64,000 nt of DNA from Oscillospiraceae bacterium (GTDB lineage: Bacteria; Bacillota; Clostridia; Oscillospirales; Ruminococcaceae): NCBI GenBank assembly GCA_017460835.1, contig JAFUAD010000046.1, positions 1-64,000 of the forward strand. Direction: 5' to 3'. The notes under the pieces are model-generated. The model was not told the origin of the DNA, made no database searches, and was given only the letters and a program-made list of their open reading frames with translations. Positions 53,488 through 63,147 of this stretch are shown here, in pieces. Both the position numbers and the translations under genes were made by a program. The number at the start of each line of letters is the position of its first letter. Position 1 is the stretch's first letter.

Positions 53488-55923
53488 TCAGCGCTGTTCT
53501 GCTTCAAATTCTTTCGCGAGATTTTTCAGGATTTTCGCGACGAACTGGTCGATTTCATTATCGGTAAACGCATGGTCATCGGAGCGGAAGCGCAGCGAGA
53601 ATGCGAGCGACTGCTTGCCTGCGGCGATCTGCTTGCCCTTGTAGACGTCAAAGAGCGTCACATCGCGGAGCGATTTGCAGGAGCGCTTCATCGCGGCCTC
53701 GAGGTCGGCGCAGAGCACCTCCTCGCTGACCAGCAGTGCGATATCACGCTGCACGACCGGATACTTCGGCAGCGGCGCAAAATGCAGCTCCGTCAGCAGA
53801 TGCGGCCGCAGCGCGGTGAGATCGAGCTCAGCGAGGAATACCGCATGCTCCGGCACCTCTGCGTCGGTCAGATCGTGCGCGAGCATGCCGAGCCAGCCGA
53901 CGACTTCGCCGCCGAGCAGCAGCTCTGCGCTCATGCCCGGATGCAGGAACGGATACTTTGCGGCATCCTCCGGCTTGCGGTAGGTGAATTGCAGGCGGAA
54001 CGCATCTGCAATCGCCTCTGTGATCGCCTTGCCGTCAAAGAAGTTCACCTTGCCGCCGTCAAACAGCGTGATGCAGAGTGCCTCGCGCTCCTCCGGCTCC
54101 TGTGCCGGGTGCTCCTCCTCAGAGTGGTAGGTCTTTGCGATCTCAAACAGTCTGCCGCTGTCATTGCCGCGGCGCACATTGCGGATGACCGCGTTCACCA
54201 TAGACGGCGCGAGCATCGTCCGCATGATCGAAAGGTCCTCGGAAATCGGGTTCAGCAGGCGGATCGCCTTCCGCTGCGGCGCATCGGCGGGCAGCTTCAG
54301 CAGATCGAGGTCCTTCTGCGAATAGAACGAATAGTGGATGGTCTCATAGAGCCCCTGTGCGCAGAGCACGCGCTTTAATTTCATCAGGCTGCTCTGTGCG
54401 GCATTTCTGCCGCCGTTTGTGACCGCCGCAGCCGCTAGGAAGGTCGGCTGAATGTGGTCGTAGCCGTACATGCGGATGAGCTCCTCGGCGATATCGGGCG
54501 CATTCTCGATATCCTCACGGTAGGGCGGAACCTGCACGGTCAGGCTGTCGCCGTCGATCTGCGGCTCGAAGCTCAGGTTTTTGAGAATGCGGAGAATCTC
54601 GTCATCCGGAATCGTGATGCCGAGCAGCGCATTGATCTTTGCGATCGAAACGGTGAGCGGACGCGTCGCGGTCGGGTCCTGCTGCTCTGCCCTGACAATG
54701 CCGGTCGCGGTGACGGTGCCGCAGTGCAGCTCCTCGATCAGGTGCAGCGCGCGCTTCATGCCGAGCTGTGTCGCATACTCATCGACGCCCTTCTCAAAGC
54801 GCTGCGAGCTGTCCGAGTGCTGTCCGAGTGCGCGGGAGGTCTTGCGGACATTGTCGCGCATGAACTTTGCGGATTCAAAGATCACATCGGTGGTGTCGTC
54901 CTTGATCTCGGAATTGAGACCGCCCATGATGCCCGCCAGCGCAACGGGCTTTTCGCCGTCGCAGATGACGAGATTTGCGGGATTGAGTGCGAATTCCTTT
55001 TCGTCGAGCGTGACGATCTTTTCGCCCTCGGCAGCTCTGCGCACGATAATCTGCTTTCCTGCGAGATTGCGCAGATCAAAGGCGTGCATCGGTTGACCGA
55101 TTTCCTTCAGCACATAGTTTGTGATATCGACGATATTGGAGATCGAGCGGATGCCGACCAGCGCGAGGCGGCGGCGCATCCATGCCGGAGACTGTGCGAT
55201 CTGAATGTCACGGACATAGTGTGCGGAGTAGCGCGGGCAGAGATCGGGCGCCTCGACGGTGACCTGAAATCCTGCGAGCGTCGAGCCGTCGGCGGCGTAA
55301 TCGGTTGCCGGCATTTTCAGCGGCTTGCCGAGCGCTGCCGCGACCTCTCTTGCAATGCCGAGAATGGACATGCAGTCCGGGCGGTTCGCGGTGATCGAGA
55401 TATCGAACATCCAGTCATCGAGCCCGACGACCGGCTTGATGTCCGCGCCGACCGGTGCATCCTCCGGCAGCACGAGCAGTCCGCAGTAATCTGCGCCCGG
55501 ATAGAGATCCTCATTCAGGCCGATCTCAATGCCGGAGCAGAGCATGCCGGAGGACTCAAAGCCCTTTAATTTGCCCTTTTTGATCTTCATGAGCCCCTCG
55601 ACGGTGACATGGTCGCGGGCAGTCGCATAGACCTGTGCGCCGACCAGCGCGACCGGGTATTTCCCGCCGACTCTGACATTATCGGCGCCGCAGCAGATCT
55701 GGAATTTGCCGTGCTCGCCGCAATCGACCTGACAGACCGACAGATGCGTGTCCGGGATTGGCTCCAGCGACTCTACCTGACCGACGACAACACCGGAGAT
55801 ATCCGCACCGAGCTCGGTCAGCGTCTCAACCTCAAATCCGCAGTCAAAGAGCTTGGTTTCCAGCTCCTGCGGCGTCACATCAATCTCAACGTATTCTTTC
55901 AACCAACTAAGCGGTACAATCAT
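53488..55923 (-). CDS. pheT: Phenylalanyl-tRNA synthetase beta subunit
   Basis: The 811-residue subunit has the N-terminal tRNA-binding EMAP-like domain (about 40-155), B3/B4 editing domain (about 210-400), B5 (about 405-475) and the C-terminal anticodon-binding FDX-ACB domain (from about 718, FPPVQRD equivalent YPVVQRDIALLV). It associates with PheS as alpha2beta2. AAAGGA precedes the ATG. The gene is 20 bases after pheS. Confidence 0.97.
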   Translation of the reverse strand: MIVPLSWLKEYVEIDVTPQELETKLFDCGFEVETLTELGADISGVVVGQVESLEPIPDTHLSVCQVDCGEHGKFQICCGADNVRVGGKYPVALVGAQVYATARDHVTVEGLMKIKKGKLKGFESSGMLCSGIEIGLNEDLYPGADYCGLLVLPEDAPVGADIKPVVGLDDWMFDISITANRPDCMSILGIAREVAAALGKPLKMPATDYAADGSTLAGFQVTVEAPDLCPRYSAHYVRDIQIAQSPAWMRRRLALVGIRSISNIVDITNYVLKEIGQPMHAFDLRNLAGKQIIVRRAAEGEKIVTLDEKEFALNPANLVICDGEKPVALAGIMGGLNSEIKDDTTDVIFESAKFMRDNVRKTSRALGQHSDSSQRFEKGVDEYATQLGMKRALHLIEELHCGTVTATGIVRAEQQDPTATRPLTVSIAKINALLGITIPDDEILRILKNLSFEPQIDGDSLTVQVPPYREDIENAPDIAEELIRMYGYDHIQPTFLAAAAVTNGGRNAAQSSLMKLKRVLCAQGLYETIHYSFYSQKDLDLLKLPADAPQRKAIRLLNPISEDLSIMRTMLAPSMVNAVIRNVRRGNDSGRLFEIAKTYHSEEEHPAQEPEEREALCITLFDGGKVNFFDGKAITEAIADAFRLQFTYRKPEDAAKYPFLHPGMSAELLLGGEVVGWLGMLAHDLTDAEVPEHAVFLAELDLTALRPHLLTELHFAPLPKYPVVQRDIALLVSEEVLCADLEAAMKRSCKSLRDVTLFDVYKGKQIAAGKQSLAFSLRFRSDDHAFTDNEIDQFVAKILKNLAKEFEAEQR

Positions 55924-55944
55924 CGTGATTTTCCTTTCTGCATC

Positions 55945-56970
55945 TTACTCGCTGAACTGGGACAGCACTCTGGTATCGGATTCAAACAGCATCTTGATAT
56001 TCGGGATGCCGTATTTCAGCATGGCAATGCGCTCGATGCCCATGCCGAATGCGAAGCCGGTGTATTCATCCGGGTCAATGCCGCAGTTTTCGAGCACCTT
56101 GCGGTTGACCATACCGGCGCCGAGCACCTCGATCCAGCCGGTGTCCTTGCAGAGCCGGCAGCCGCATCCGCCGCAGGAGAAGCAGCTCACATCGACCTCG
56201 ACCGAGGGCTCCGTGAACGGGAAGTAGGACGGACGCAGGCGGGTTTTCACGTTTTTGCCAAAGACATTCTGCGCAAATACATCGAGCATGCCCTGCAAAT
56301 CGCAGAGCGTGATGCCCTTATCGACGACCAGACCCTCCATCTGCGAGAACATCGGGGAGTGGGTGGCGTCGTCATCGGAGCGGAACACCTTGCCCGGGGA
56401 GAGAATCTTGATCGGCGGCTTGGTGTTCTCCATGACACGGATCTGACCCGCAGAGGTCTGCGTGCGCAGCAGCAGCTCCGGCGAGACGTAGAAGGTGTCC
56501 TGCATATCGCGCGCCGGGTGATCCTTCGGCGTGTTCAGTGCGGTGAAATTATAGTAGTCGTTCTCAATCTCCGGCCCCTCAAAGACTGTAAAGCCCATGC
56601 CCGCGAAAATGTCGATCAGCTCGTTTGCGATCAGCGTGTTCGGGTGCAGCGCACCGGCTGAGTGCGGCGCTGCGGGCATTGTAACGTCGATCTGCTCGGC
56701 GGCGTTCTTCTTCTCCAGCTCCGCCGCCTTGAGACGCGCATCCTGCGAGGTGAAGAAGTCCAGTGCCCATGTCTTGAGCTCGTTGACGATCTTGCCGAAT
56801 GCAGGGCGCTCCTCCGGCGTGAGATCACGCATGTTCTTCATCAGCGCCGAGATCTGACCGGTTTTGTTGTCAAGGTATTGCTTCCGGAGCTGGTACATTT
56901 CCTTTGAATCCTGAATCGCGGCCGCGGCTTGCTCGATTTTTTCCCGCATTGCCTTGATTTGCTTTTCCAT
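55945..56970 (-). CDS. pheS: Phenylalanyl-tRNA synthetase alpha subunit
   Basis: The 341-residue class II catalytic subunit has an N-terminal coiled coil (about 1-90) and motifs 1-3: [14 protein letters not shown] near 108, the central [21 protein letters not shown] near 196-216, and [18 protein letters not shown] near 305-322. It charges tRNA-Phe. AAAGGA lies before the ATG. Confidence 0.97.
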   Translation of the reverse strand: MEKQIKAMREKIEQAAAAIQDSKEMYQLRKQYLDNKTGQISALMKNMRDLTPEERPAFGKIVNELKTWALDFFTSQDARLKAAELEKKNAAEQIDVTMPAAPHSAGALHPNTLIANELIDIFAGMGFTVFEGPEIENDYYNFTALNTPKDHPARDMQDTFYVSPELLLRTQTSAGQIRVMENTKPPIKILSPGKVFRSDDDATHSPMFSQMEGLVVDKGITLCDLQGMLDVFAQNVFGKNVKTRLRPSYFPFTEPSVEVDVSCFSCGGCGCRLCKDTGWIEVLGAGMVNRKVLENCGIDPDEYTGFAFGMGIERIAMLKYGIPNIKMLFESDTRVLSQFSE

Positions 56971-57019
56971 AGTGAAACCGTCCTTTCAAATTATTGGAAT
57001 CTCTAAAAATCCATTATAT

Positions 57020-57048
57020 AGTATACCGCAAATCGCCCGGATTGTCAA
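57020..57048 (-). promoter_or_regulatory. pheST promoter
   Basis: On the minus strand TTGACA (57048-57043), 17 bases, TATACT (57025-57020). The leader is short and no T-box is seen. Confidence 0.88.
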
Positions 57049-57106
57049 GTGCAGGTTTCGGATTCCTCCGTATACCGCGCCCCGCCCTGAGGAATAGAGG
57101 TGCCCT

Positions 57107-57290
57107 TCAGCGATGGGCAGTGGGGGACGCCGTCCCCCACACCCCCTGCCAGAGGGATACTATCCCTCTGGACTCCCATTGCTGCTCCGCATCTGCCCCT
57201 TTGCAAGGGGCTGACGCGGAGCAGCAGCGGGATTCCAAAGGGACAATGTCCCTTTGGCGGGGTTTGGGGCGGAGCCCCATTATCAATCCG
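57107..57290. repeat. Cluster of short perfect palindromes in an intergenic region
   Basis: At least five hairpins lie within 180 bases: GGGGGAC/GTCCCCC (near 57122), CCAGAGGGATA/TATCCCTCTGG (57149-57171), GCTGCTCCGC/GCGGAGCAGC enclosing GCCCCT/AGGGGC (57181-57225), CCAAAGGGACA/TGTCCCTTTGG (57235-57257) and GGGGC/GCCCC (57266-57284). No gene is present in the 56971-57375 gap apart from the promoter at 57020 and the hairpin at 57344. Confidence 0.7.
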
Positions 57291-57343
57291 CCGGAGGCAC
57301 ATCTATTTCCTCAGGAGGAGGCACGATATATGGGGGGAATGTG

Positions 57344-57372
57344 AAACCGCCCGGCTTAGAACCGGGCGGTTT
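57344..57372. terminator. Hairpin after the small unknown gene
   Basis: AAACCGCCCGG (57344-57354) pairs with CCGGGCGGTTT (57362-57372). T-tails are short; it probably ends the minus-strand gene at 57376. Confidence 0.6.
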
Positions 57373-57375
57373 GGG

Positions 57376-57741
57376 TCAGCTATTCTGCATTCGCTTGACG
57401 AGAGCGGCGAGGATTTTATCATCGACCTCGACGAGCGCGCGCGTATCATCCTTAAATTTCAGGGCGATGGTATAGATGCCCTTTTTCTGCATTGCCTCCG
57501 AGGCATTGAGCTTGAGCTTTACGAGCAGCCCCGGATCCAGCGAGCCTGTCAGAAGCAGGGAGTTCCCGGAGCGGATAATGTCTTCCGTCATGACTTCAAA
57601 CCGCTTGACATTTTCCGGAACCAGATAAATATCATCCATTTTCTTCATCGTGCCGGAGATATACGCAAGCGATGCCGACATCCGGAAGATGCGGCAGCCG
57701 ATATAGTCGCCGGCGATTACCATATTTTTTGCTGATGCCAT
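57376..57741 (-). CDS. Small cytoplasmic protein of unknown function
   Basis: The 121-residue protein begins at an ATG seven bases after GGAGG. The start, MVIAGDYIGCRIFRMSASLA, and the alternating strands that follow suggest a small beta domain, perhaps PH-like, with a final helix (KILAALVKRMQ). No membrane helix or signal is present. I do not recognise a named family. It has its own promoter at 57789. Confidence 0.75.
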   Translation of the reverse strand: MASAKNMVIAGDYIGCRIFRMSASLAYISGTMKKMDDIYLVPENVKRFEVMTEDIIRSGNSLLLTGSLDPGLLVKLKLNASEAMQKKGIYTIALKFKDDTRALVEVDDKILAALVKRMQNS

Positions 57742-57788
57742 ATGAATCCCTCCTGTTCATTTTGTGCAGCGAATCCGCACTTTGTCAT

Positions 57789-57818
57789 ATTATACCATTT
57801 TCTTATCGGATTTGTCAA
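57789..57818 (-). promoter_or_regulatory. Promoter of the small unknown gene
   Basis: On the minus strand TTGACA (57818-57813), 18 bases, TATAAT (57794-57789). Confidence 0.85.
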
Positions 57819-57828
57819 GCATTTTCAA

Positions 57829-57873
57829 GAAAAAAGCTGTGCGCGGCCTTTTTGGAGGGTCGTACACAGCCTT
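57829..57873 (-). terminator. Terminator of the acyltransferase gene
   Basis: On the minus strand GGCTGTGTACG pairs imperfectly with CGCGCACAGC, followed by TTTTTTC. Confidence 0.7.
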
Positions 57874-57896
57874 TTGATTCCGGTTTTTTTGGAGGA

Positions 57897-59276
57897 TCAG
57901 GAATCTGACCTTGCAGCCTTTTCGATCATTTCCTTCTTGATCTGCTCATATTCTTCCTGCGTCAGAGCGCCCTCCATCTGGAGTACCTTGAGCTTATCAA
58001 GCTCCGCCTTGAGCTTCTGGCTGCCGGCAATCTGATTCTTCGGCGACTCCGGAGTATTGTCAGCCGGTGCGGCGTACGGCTTTCCGGCGACGACCTCGTC
58101 ATAATCCGCATACCTTGCAGTGGGGATGAGAACCTTCCGGACAAACCAGTCTCCGGCGTTATAGACCGCCTGAATTACCAGCGCAAGACCCATTGCGGAG
58201 AAAAAGATCTTCGGCAGAACCTCATAGCAGTGTGCCCAGCGCTCGGGCGGGGTGTGATACGACTTTCCGAATGCGGAATCGGGCTGATAAAAATGCGTAT
58301 CGAACACATAGGAGACGAGGTAGCAGGCAAAGGTTGACTCGCTGATAAATTTGAGAATCTGAATCAGAACCTTATTCTTGCTCTGGATATCGAACAGAAG
58401 CAGGAACAGCATGATGCTGCACAGCGCAACCGGCCATGAGCCGTAGTCATTGTAATGCCGCGAGATCATGATAAAATTGTTTTCCTCGTTCAGCATGGAC
58501 TGCTGATAGGTCGTGGTCGAGACCCACGCAAGGCTGAGAAGGAACATGCCGAGGAAGTACAGCTTATTGATAAGGGTGCGCTTCGGCGGATATTCGCGGA
58601 TATAGGCGCCGATGAGATAATACGCGATCGGGTAGCAGCGGGTGAAATAGCCCGGAAAGAGCTTCATTTGTGTCGAATGCTCGTAATCAAAGCCGATATA
58701 AAGGCTCTGCGAGAGAATGGTGATCATAATTGCGGTGATGACCATGATCTGCCTGTGCTTCTGGCTTTTCAGCCCGTTGAAGGCGAGGTTGAGGAACGGG
58801 ATAATCAGGAAAATGCAGAAATAGTATTCCACATACCACGCATACTGTGCGTCGGAGAACATAAACAGGCCGCGAATGAACATCCATGCGCTGTAACCGC
58901 CGTAGGGGGTGTCATATTTCTGCGGATAGTGGTGATGATCGTAGGCATAGCAGATGACGCTGCAAATCAGGTAAATCACCAGCACACGGATGATGCCGAG
59001 GTAATATTTTTTGCTGAGGGTCTTGTTTTTCATCAGATAGCCGGTCGTGATCATGAACAGCGGCACGCAGCAATATGCCGTCCAGCGCATGAAGATCGGC
59101 GCCTGCCCGAAATCCTTTGTGATCGGCTGATTATAGAAGCCGGAGTAGAGGAAGAAGTGGACACAGACCACGAGCATACATGCGAGAATCTTGACAAGGT
59201 CGATGCCGACATAGCGGGGCTTTCCGGGTGCTGTGCCGGCGGGCGCCGCTGCGGCGGCAATGGTTTGGTTTTCCAT
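57897..59276 (-). CDS. Membrane acyltransferase (family 3) with C-terminal SHOCT segment
   Basis: The roughly 459-residue protein has about ten membrane helices of the acyltransferase 3 type (GIDLVKILACMLVVCVHFF near 24-42 with the conserved His, later FFTRCYPIAYYLIGAYI). A cytoplasmic tail ends in a SHOCT-like motif (KLKVLQMEGALTQEEYEQIKKEM). These enzymes O-acylate surface glycans. The SHOCT tail may mediate oligomerisation. Start chosen at the ATG nine bases after AGGAG; another ATG two codons earlier is only three bases away. Confidence 0.85.
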   Translation of the reverse strand: MENQTIAAAAAPAGTAPGKPRYVGIDLVKILACMLVVCVHFFLYSGFYNQPITKDFGQAPIFMRWTAYCCVPLFMITTGYLMKNKTLSKKYYLGIIRVLVIYLICSVICYAYDHHHYPQKYDTPYGGYSAWMFIRGLFMFSDAQYAWYVEYYFCIFLIIPFLNLAFNGLKSQKHRQIMVITAIMITILSQSLYIGFDYEHSTQMKLFPGYFTRCYPIAYYLIGAYIREYPPKRTLINKLYFLGMFLLSLAWVSTTTYQQSMLNEENNFIMISRHYNDYGSWPVALCSIMLFLLLFDIQSKNKVLIQILKFISESTFACYLVSYVFDTHFYQPDSAFGKSYHTPPERWAHCYEVLPKIFFSAMGLALVIQAVYNAGDWFVRKVLIPTARYADYDEVVAGKPYAAPADNTPESPKNQIAGSQKLKAELDKLKVLQMEGALTQEEYEQIKKEMIEKAARSDS

Positions 59277-59340
59277 AGACATTTGCTCCTTTTTGAATTG
59301 GGGTATTCCCTTTTTGTATACGATGTAAAACGGCGCATCC

Positions 59341-61011
59341 TCACGGCGTGTTCAGGGAATCGGCCGTGCGGAGGGCTTCCTCTGCGGTTTGCAGCAGCAG
59401 CTCCGAGTTATCGTCGCCGCCCATGATGCGGGCGATCTCCGCGATCCGCGCTTCCGCGTCCAGAACCGTGACTGTTGTGCTGGTGCTGGAATCGGTGCTG
59501 TGCTTTTCGATGAGCAGATGATGCGTCGCCTGCGTTGCAAGCTGCGCCAGATGCGTTACGCAGATGACCTGATGATGTGCCGAGAGCGCTCTCAGCTTGA
59601 GTCCGATCTTCTGCGCGGCCTTACCGCTGACGCCGGTGTCGATCTCATCAAAGATCAGCGTCGGGATCGCATCGCGTGCCGCGAGAACCGCCTTCAGCGC
59701 AAGCATCATGCGGGAGAGCTCGCCGCCCGAGGCGATCTGCGCGATCGGCTTCGGCGGCTCACCGGGATTCGCGGAGATCAGGAATTCCGCGTGATCCATG
59801 CCGTTCGGCGTGAGCTTGCCCTGTGAGAATGCAACAGAGAGCTTAACCCGCGGCATATTGAGCTCCGCGAGCTCCTCCCCGACGCGCTGCGAGAACCGTT
59901 CCGCGAGCTTCTGCCGATGCGCGGTCAGTGCCTTCGCGAGCTCGGTGACGCGGTGCAGCCGTTCGGCGCGCTCCTTCGAGAGCTGTTCCAGCCGGTCGGC
60001 ATCGGTCTCGATCTGCTCGACCTCCTTCAGCGCATTCTCATAGATCGCGCGCAGTCCGTCGGCATCGGTGTGATAGCGGATCGCCAGTGTGTTGACCGCA
60101 TTTCTGCGCTCATTGAGCCGGTCGAATTCGGCAGGGGAGAGCTGCCCGCCGGTGAAGGCAGAGACTTCATCGGCAATATCCCGCAGCTCAATGTTCAGTG
60201 CGCGAAGCCTGTCCGACAGAGGCTCGGCATCCGGCTCCGCATCGGCAAGTCGATTGAGCTGCTCGCATGCGGCAGAGATCGCATCCGAGATATTCTCCTC
60301 GCCCTTTATCAGCATCTGGCTGACGGTTTCCGCAAGTACGGCGGATTCCTCCGCGCGGGTCGCCTCCATATACTGCGCATCCAGCAGCGCATCCTCCTGC
60401 GGCTGGGGGTCGAGCTCCCCGATCTCGGAGAGGATGACCTGAAGCTCCTTCAGCCGCTGCAATTTGTCCTGCTCCGCCTTTTTGAGCTGGGTCAGTGCGC
60501 GGGCGCAGGACTGGAGCGCATGAAACTCGCTCCGGTACTCCGTGAGCAGCGAGCAGTCCTCACCGAACTGATCGAGCACATCCAAATGCCGCTCCGGCCG
60601 AAGCAGAATCTGATTGTCGTGCTGGCCGTGGATATTGACGAGCGTATCGCCGAGCGCCCGGAGCAGTGCCGCCGGTGCGGATCTGCCGTTGACGCGCCCG
60701 ATGCTGCCGCCGTCCGCCGAGATCTCTCTCGTCAGCAGCAGCTCATCGTCCTCGCAGTCCATGCCGTATTCGGTCAGTACAGCGCGTGTCTCATCGGAAA
60801 CCGGCGAGAACAGCGCCGAAATGACCGCCTTTTTGCAGCCTGTCCGGACAAGGTCTTTGCTTGTGCGCTGACCGAGAACCGCCTGAATTCCGTGAATCAG
60901 AATGGATTTGCCCGCGCCGGTTTCGCCGGTAAAGGCGTTGAAGCCCTCCTCCAGCGGAATCACGGCGGATGCAATCACCGCGAGGTTCTCGATCGAAAGT
61001 TCCCTTAACAT
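59341..61011 (-). CDS. recN: DNA repair protein RecN
   Basis: The 556-residue SMC-like ATPase has Walker A TGETGAGKSIL near 28-38, a long coiled coil (about 150-390), the ABC signature IASGGELSRMMLALK near 425-439 and Walker B PTLIFDEIDTGVSG near 450-463. It acts early in double-strand break repair. It starts nine bases after argR, as in many Firmicutes. Confidence 0.96.
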   Translation of the reverse strand: MLRELSIENLAVIASAVIPLEEGFNAFTGETGAGKSILIHGIQAVLGQRTSKDLVRTGCKKAVISALFSPVSDETRAVLTEYGMDCEDDELLLTREISADGGSIGRVNGRSAPAALLRALGDTLVNIHGQHDNQILLRPERHLDVLDQFGEDCSLLTEYRSEFHALQSCARALTQLKKAEQDKLQRLKELQVILSEIGELDPQPQEDALLDAQYMEATRAEESAVLAETVSQMLIKGEENISDAISAACEQLNRLADAEPDAEPLSDRLRALNIELRDIADEVSAFTGGQLSPAEFDRLNERRNAVNTLAIRYHTDADGLRAIYENALKEVEQIETDADRLEQLSKERAERLHRVTELAKALTAHRQKLAERFSQRVGEELAELNMPRVKLSVAFSQGKLTPNGMDHAEFLISANPGEPPKPIAQIASGGELSRMMLALKAVLAARDAIPTLIFDEIDTGVSGKAAQKIGLKLRALSAHHQVICVTHLAQLATQATHHLLIEKHSTDSSTSTTVTVLDAEARIAEIARIMGGDDNSELLLQTAEEALRTADSLNTP

Positions 61012-61020
61012 TCTAAAAAA

Positions 61021-61461
61021 TTACCCCCAGATCCGGGATTCGAGCAGGCTTACCACCTGCTTTGCGCTTTCCTCCGAGCGCGTGACAATAAAAATAGTAT
61101 CGTCTCCGGCGATCGTACCGACGATCTCCGGGATATTCAGCCGGTCGAGCACCGCGCAGGCAGCCTGTGCCGTTCCCGGCTGGCAGCTCACCACGACTGT
61201 ATGCATCGCGGCCTCGATTTTGTTTACGACATCCGTCATCAGATTATTTGTCAGGACCGGTGCCGTGTTTGAGCGGACATAGCAGCTCAGGCCGGCTGCC
61301 TTCCGTTTCTTTTGCAGATTCAGGATATGGATATCGCGGGAGATCGTCGCCTGTGTGACGTGAAATCCCTTTTCCGCGAGCAGGGAACGCAGCATTTCCT
61401 GCGTTGTAACATCTTGTGTCTCGATCAAATGCAGTATCAGCTCATGTCTTGCATTCGGCAT
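61021..61461 (-). CDS. argR: Arginine repressor ArgR/AhrC
   Basis: The 146-residue protein has an N-terminal winged helix (VTQATISRDIHIL near 34-46, with the SRD signature) and a C-terminal hexamerisation and arginine-binding domain (GTIAGDDTIFIV near 115-126). It represses arginine synthesis genes and activates catabolism when arginine is bound. AAGGAGG lies before the ATG. Confidence 0.96.
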   Translation of the reverse strand: MPNARHELILHLIETQDVTTQEMLRSLLAEKGFHVTQATISRDIHILNLQKKRKAAGLSCYVRSNTAPVLTNNLMTDVVNKIEAAMHTVVVSCQPGTAQAACAVLDRLNIPEIVGTIAGDDTIFIVTRSEESAKQVVSLLESRIWG

Positions 61462-61510
61462 AAGTCTGCCTCCTTTTTGTCAGTGCGCTGCAATTTGCAG
61501 CAGGGTATTT

Positions 61511-62401
61511 TCAGTCCTCGGTGCCCTTGAGCGGCCGCATCAGCTTCCCGTTCAGTGCGTCATAGAACACATAGCCCTTGCAGTCCACAAACGGCATCGT
61601 GAACTGCGAGCGGGTCACGGTGAAGGATTGGTTATTGTGCAGAACAGCGGTCTGTGTGCCGTCGATGTGAACAGTCAGGCCGCCGTCCCCGACGCCGCGG
61701 TATGTGACGCGGATATTTCGCTGCGGCGCAAAGAGCATCGGTCTTGCAAAGAGTGAGTGCGGGCAGATCAGGTTCATCTCGATCAGCGAGAGATTCGGCT
61801 CCATGACCGGCCCGCCCGCAGAGAGCGCGTAGGCGGTGGAGCCGGTCGGCGTCGAGAAGATGATGCCGTCCGCGCGGTAAACGCCGATCGGTCTGTCATC
61901 GACCGATACGGTGAAATCGCAGATTTTCCCGTTCAGGCGGGATGCAAAGATATCGTTCATCGCATGGGAGCTCTGCCCGTCATGCGCGCTGTCGTCGATG
62001 GTCGCACGGAGCATCATGCGGTGGCTGATCGAATAGCTCCCGCTTTGCAGGCGGTCGAGCATATCGAGCTCATTCGCCTCAAATGCCGCGAGGAAGCCGA
62101 GCGTGCCGGTATTGATTCCGACGAGCCTGCACGGCGCTGTCTGATGCGATTTTGCATAGTGCAGAAGCCTTCTCGCGCATTGCAGGATCGTGCCGTCGCC
62201 GCCGATCGCGATGACAAAATCCGCGCCGTCATAGAGCGTCTCCTCCGGCAGAAAGCGGATCCCGTCTGTTCCGGAGAGCGCCTCGGCGGCGGATTCCGGC
62301 AGGCAGACAGAAGCGCCGAAGGTGCGCAGCCGTTCTGCCGTCAGGCGGGCGGTCTGCATCGCCCTTTCCTTCGAGAGATTCGGACAGAGAACATATTTCA
62401 T
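61511..62401 (-). CDS. nadK: NAD kinase
   Basis: The 296-residue kinase makes NADP from NAD. It has the GGDGT motif (AIGGDGTILQC near 67-77), GINTGTLGFL near 97, NDIFASR near 147 and the STPTGSTAYALSAGGPVM segment near 181-198. ATG 62401 with GAGG eight bases upstream; it overlaps the tlyA stop by four bases. Confidence 0.95.
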   Translation of the reverse strand: MKYVLCPNLSKERAMQTARLTAERLRTFGASVCLPESAAEALSGTDGIRFLPEETLYDGADFVIAIGGDGTILQCARRLLHYAKSHQTAPCRLVGINTGTLGFLAAFEANELDMLDRLQSGSYSISHRMMLRATIDDSAHDGQSSHAMNDIFASRLNGKICDFTVSVDDRPIGVYRADGIIFSTPTGSTAYALSAGGPVMEPNLSLIEMNLICPHSLFARPMLFAPQRNIRVTYRGVGDGGLTVHIDGTQTAVLHNNQSFTVTRSQFTMPFVDCKGYVFYDALNGKLMRPLKGTED

Positions 62402-63147
62402 GTGCTTCGCCTCGATTCCTGACAGATATGCAGATACAGGAGATACTCGGTATTGCCGCTGCCGCCCTTGATCGGCGATTCGCACGCAGCGTCTGCGAGC
62501 ATCCCGTTCTGTGCGGCGCAGTCCTTGATCTCCCGCAGAACCTGCTGCCGGATCTTTTCGTCGCGGACAATGCCGTGCTTATTGAGTGCCGCGCGCCCCG
62601 CCTCAAACTGCGGCTTGACCAGCAGAACGGCGGTGCCGTCGTCGGTCAGCAGCGGCGGGAGATGCGGTAAAATCTGCTTCAGTGAGATAAACGAGACATC
62701 ACAGGCGGCGAAATCCGCCGGAAGTCCGTCGGTTTTGGGGCCAAGCGCCCGCAGATCGGTGCCCTCCATGACCGTGACACGCGGGTCATCCCGCAGCGAC
62801 TGCGCCATCTGGTCATGCCCGACATCCACCGCGAGCACGGACCTTGCGCCGTGCTGGAGCATACAGTCGGTGAAGCCGCCGGTCGAGGCGCCGATATCAA
62901 GGCATCGCCTGTCCTTCAGCGAGATCTGAAATTCCGCGAGCGCAAAGCGCAGCTTATACCCGCCGCGCCCGACAAACGGAAGCTGCTCGGTCACGGCGAC
63001 CGCATCGGTCTCGCTGACCTTTTTCGATGCCTTCATGCACACCAGCCCGTTGACCGTGACATGCCCCTCGTCAATCAGGGTCTGTGCGCGGTTCCGGCTC
63101 TCGCAGAGTCCCCGCGCAAGCAGCGCTGCGTCCAGTCTTGCGCTCAT
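62398..63147 (-). CDS. tlyA: TlyA-family rRNA 2'-O-methyltransferase
   Basis: The 249-residue protein has an N-terminal S4 domain (about 1-60; RLDAALLARGL and AQTLIDEGHVTVNG) and an FtsJ-type SAM domain: LDIGASTGGFTDCMLQHGA near 83-101, DVSFISLKQILP and LVKPQFE near 176 with the catalytic Lys. Relatives methylate 16S and 23S rRNA ribose. Its start overlaps the dxs stop and its stop overlaps nadK. Confidence 0.93.
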   Translation of the reverse strand: MSARLDAALLARGLCESRNRAQTLIDEGHVTVNGLVCMKASKKVSETDAVAVTEQLPFVGRGGYKLRFALAEFQISLKDRRCLDIGASTGGFTDCMLQHGARSVLAVDVGHDQMAQSLRDDPRVTVMEGTDLRALGPKTDGLPADFAACDVSFISLKQILPHLPPLLTDDGTAVLLVKPQFEAGRAALNKHGIVRDEKIRQQVLREIKDCAAQNGMLADAACESPIKGGSGNTEYLLYLHICQESRRST

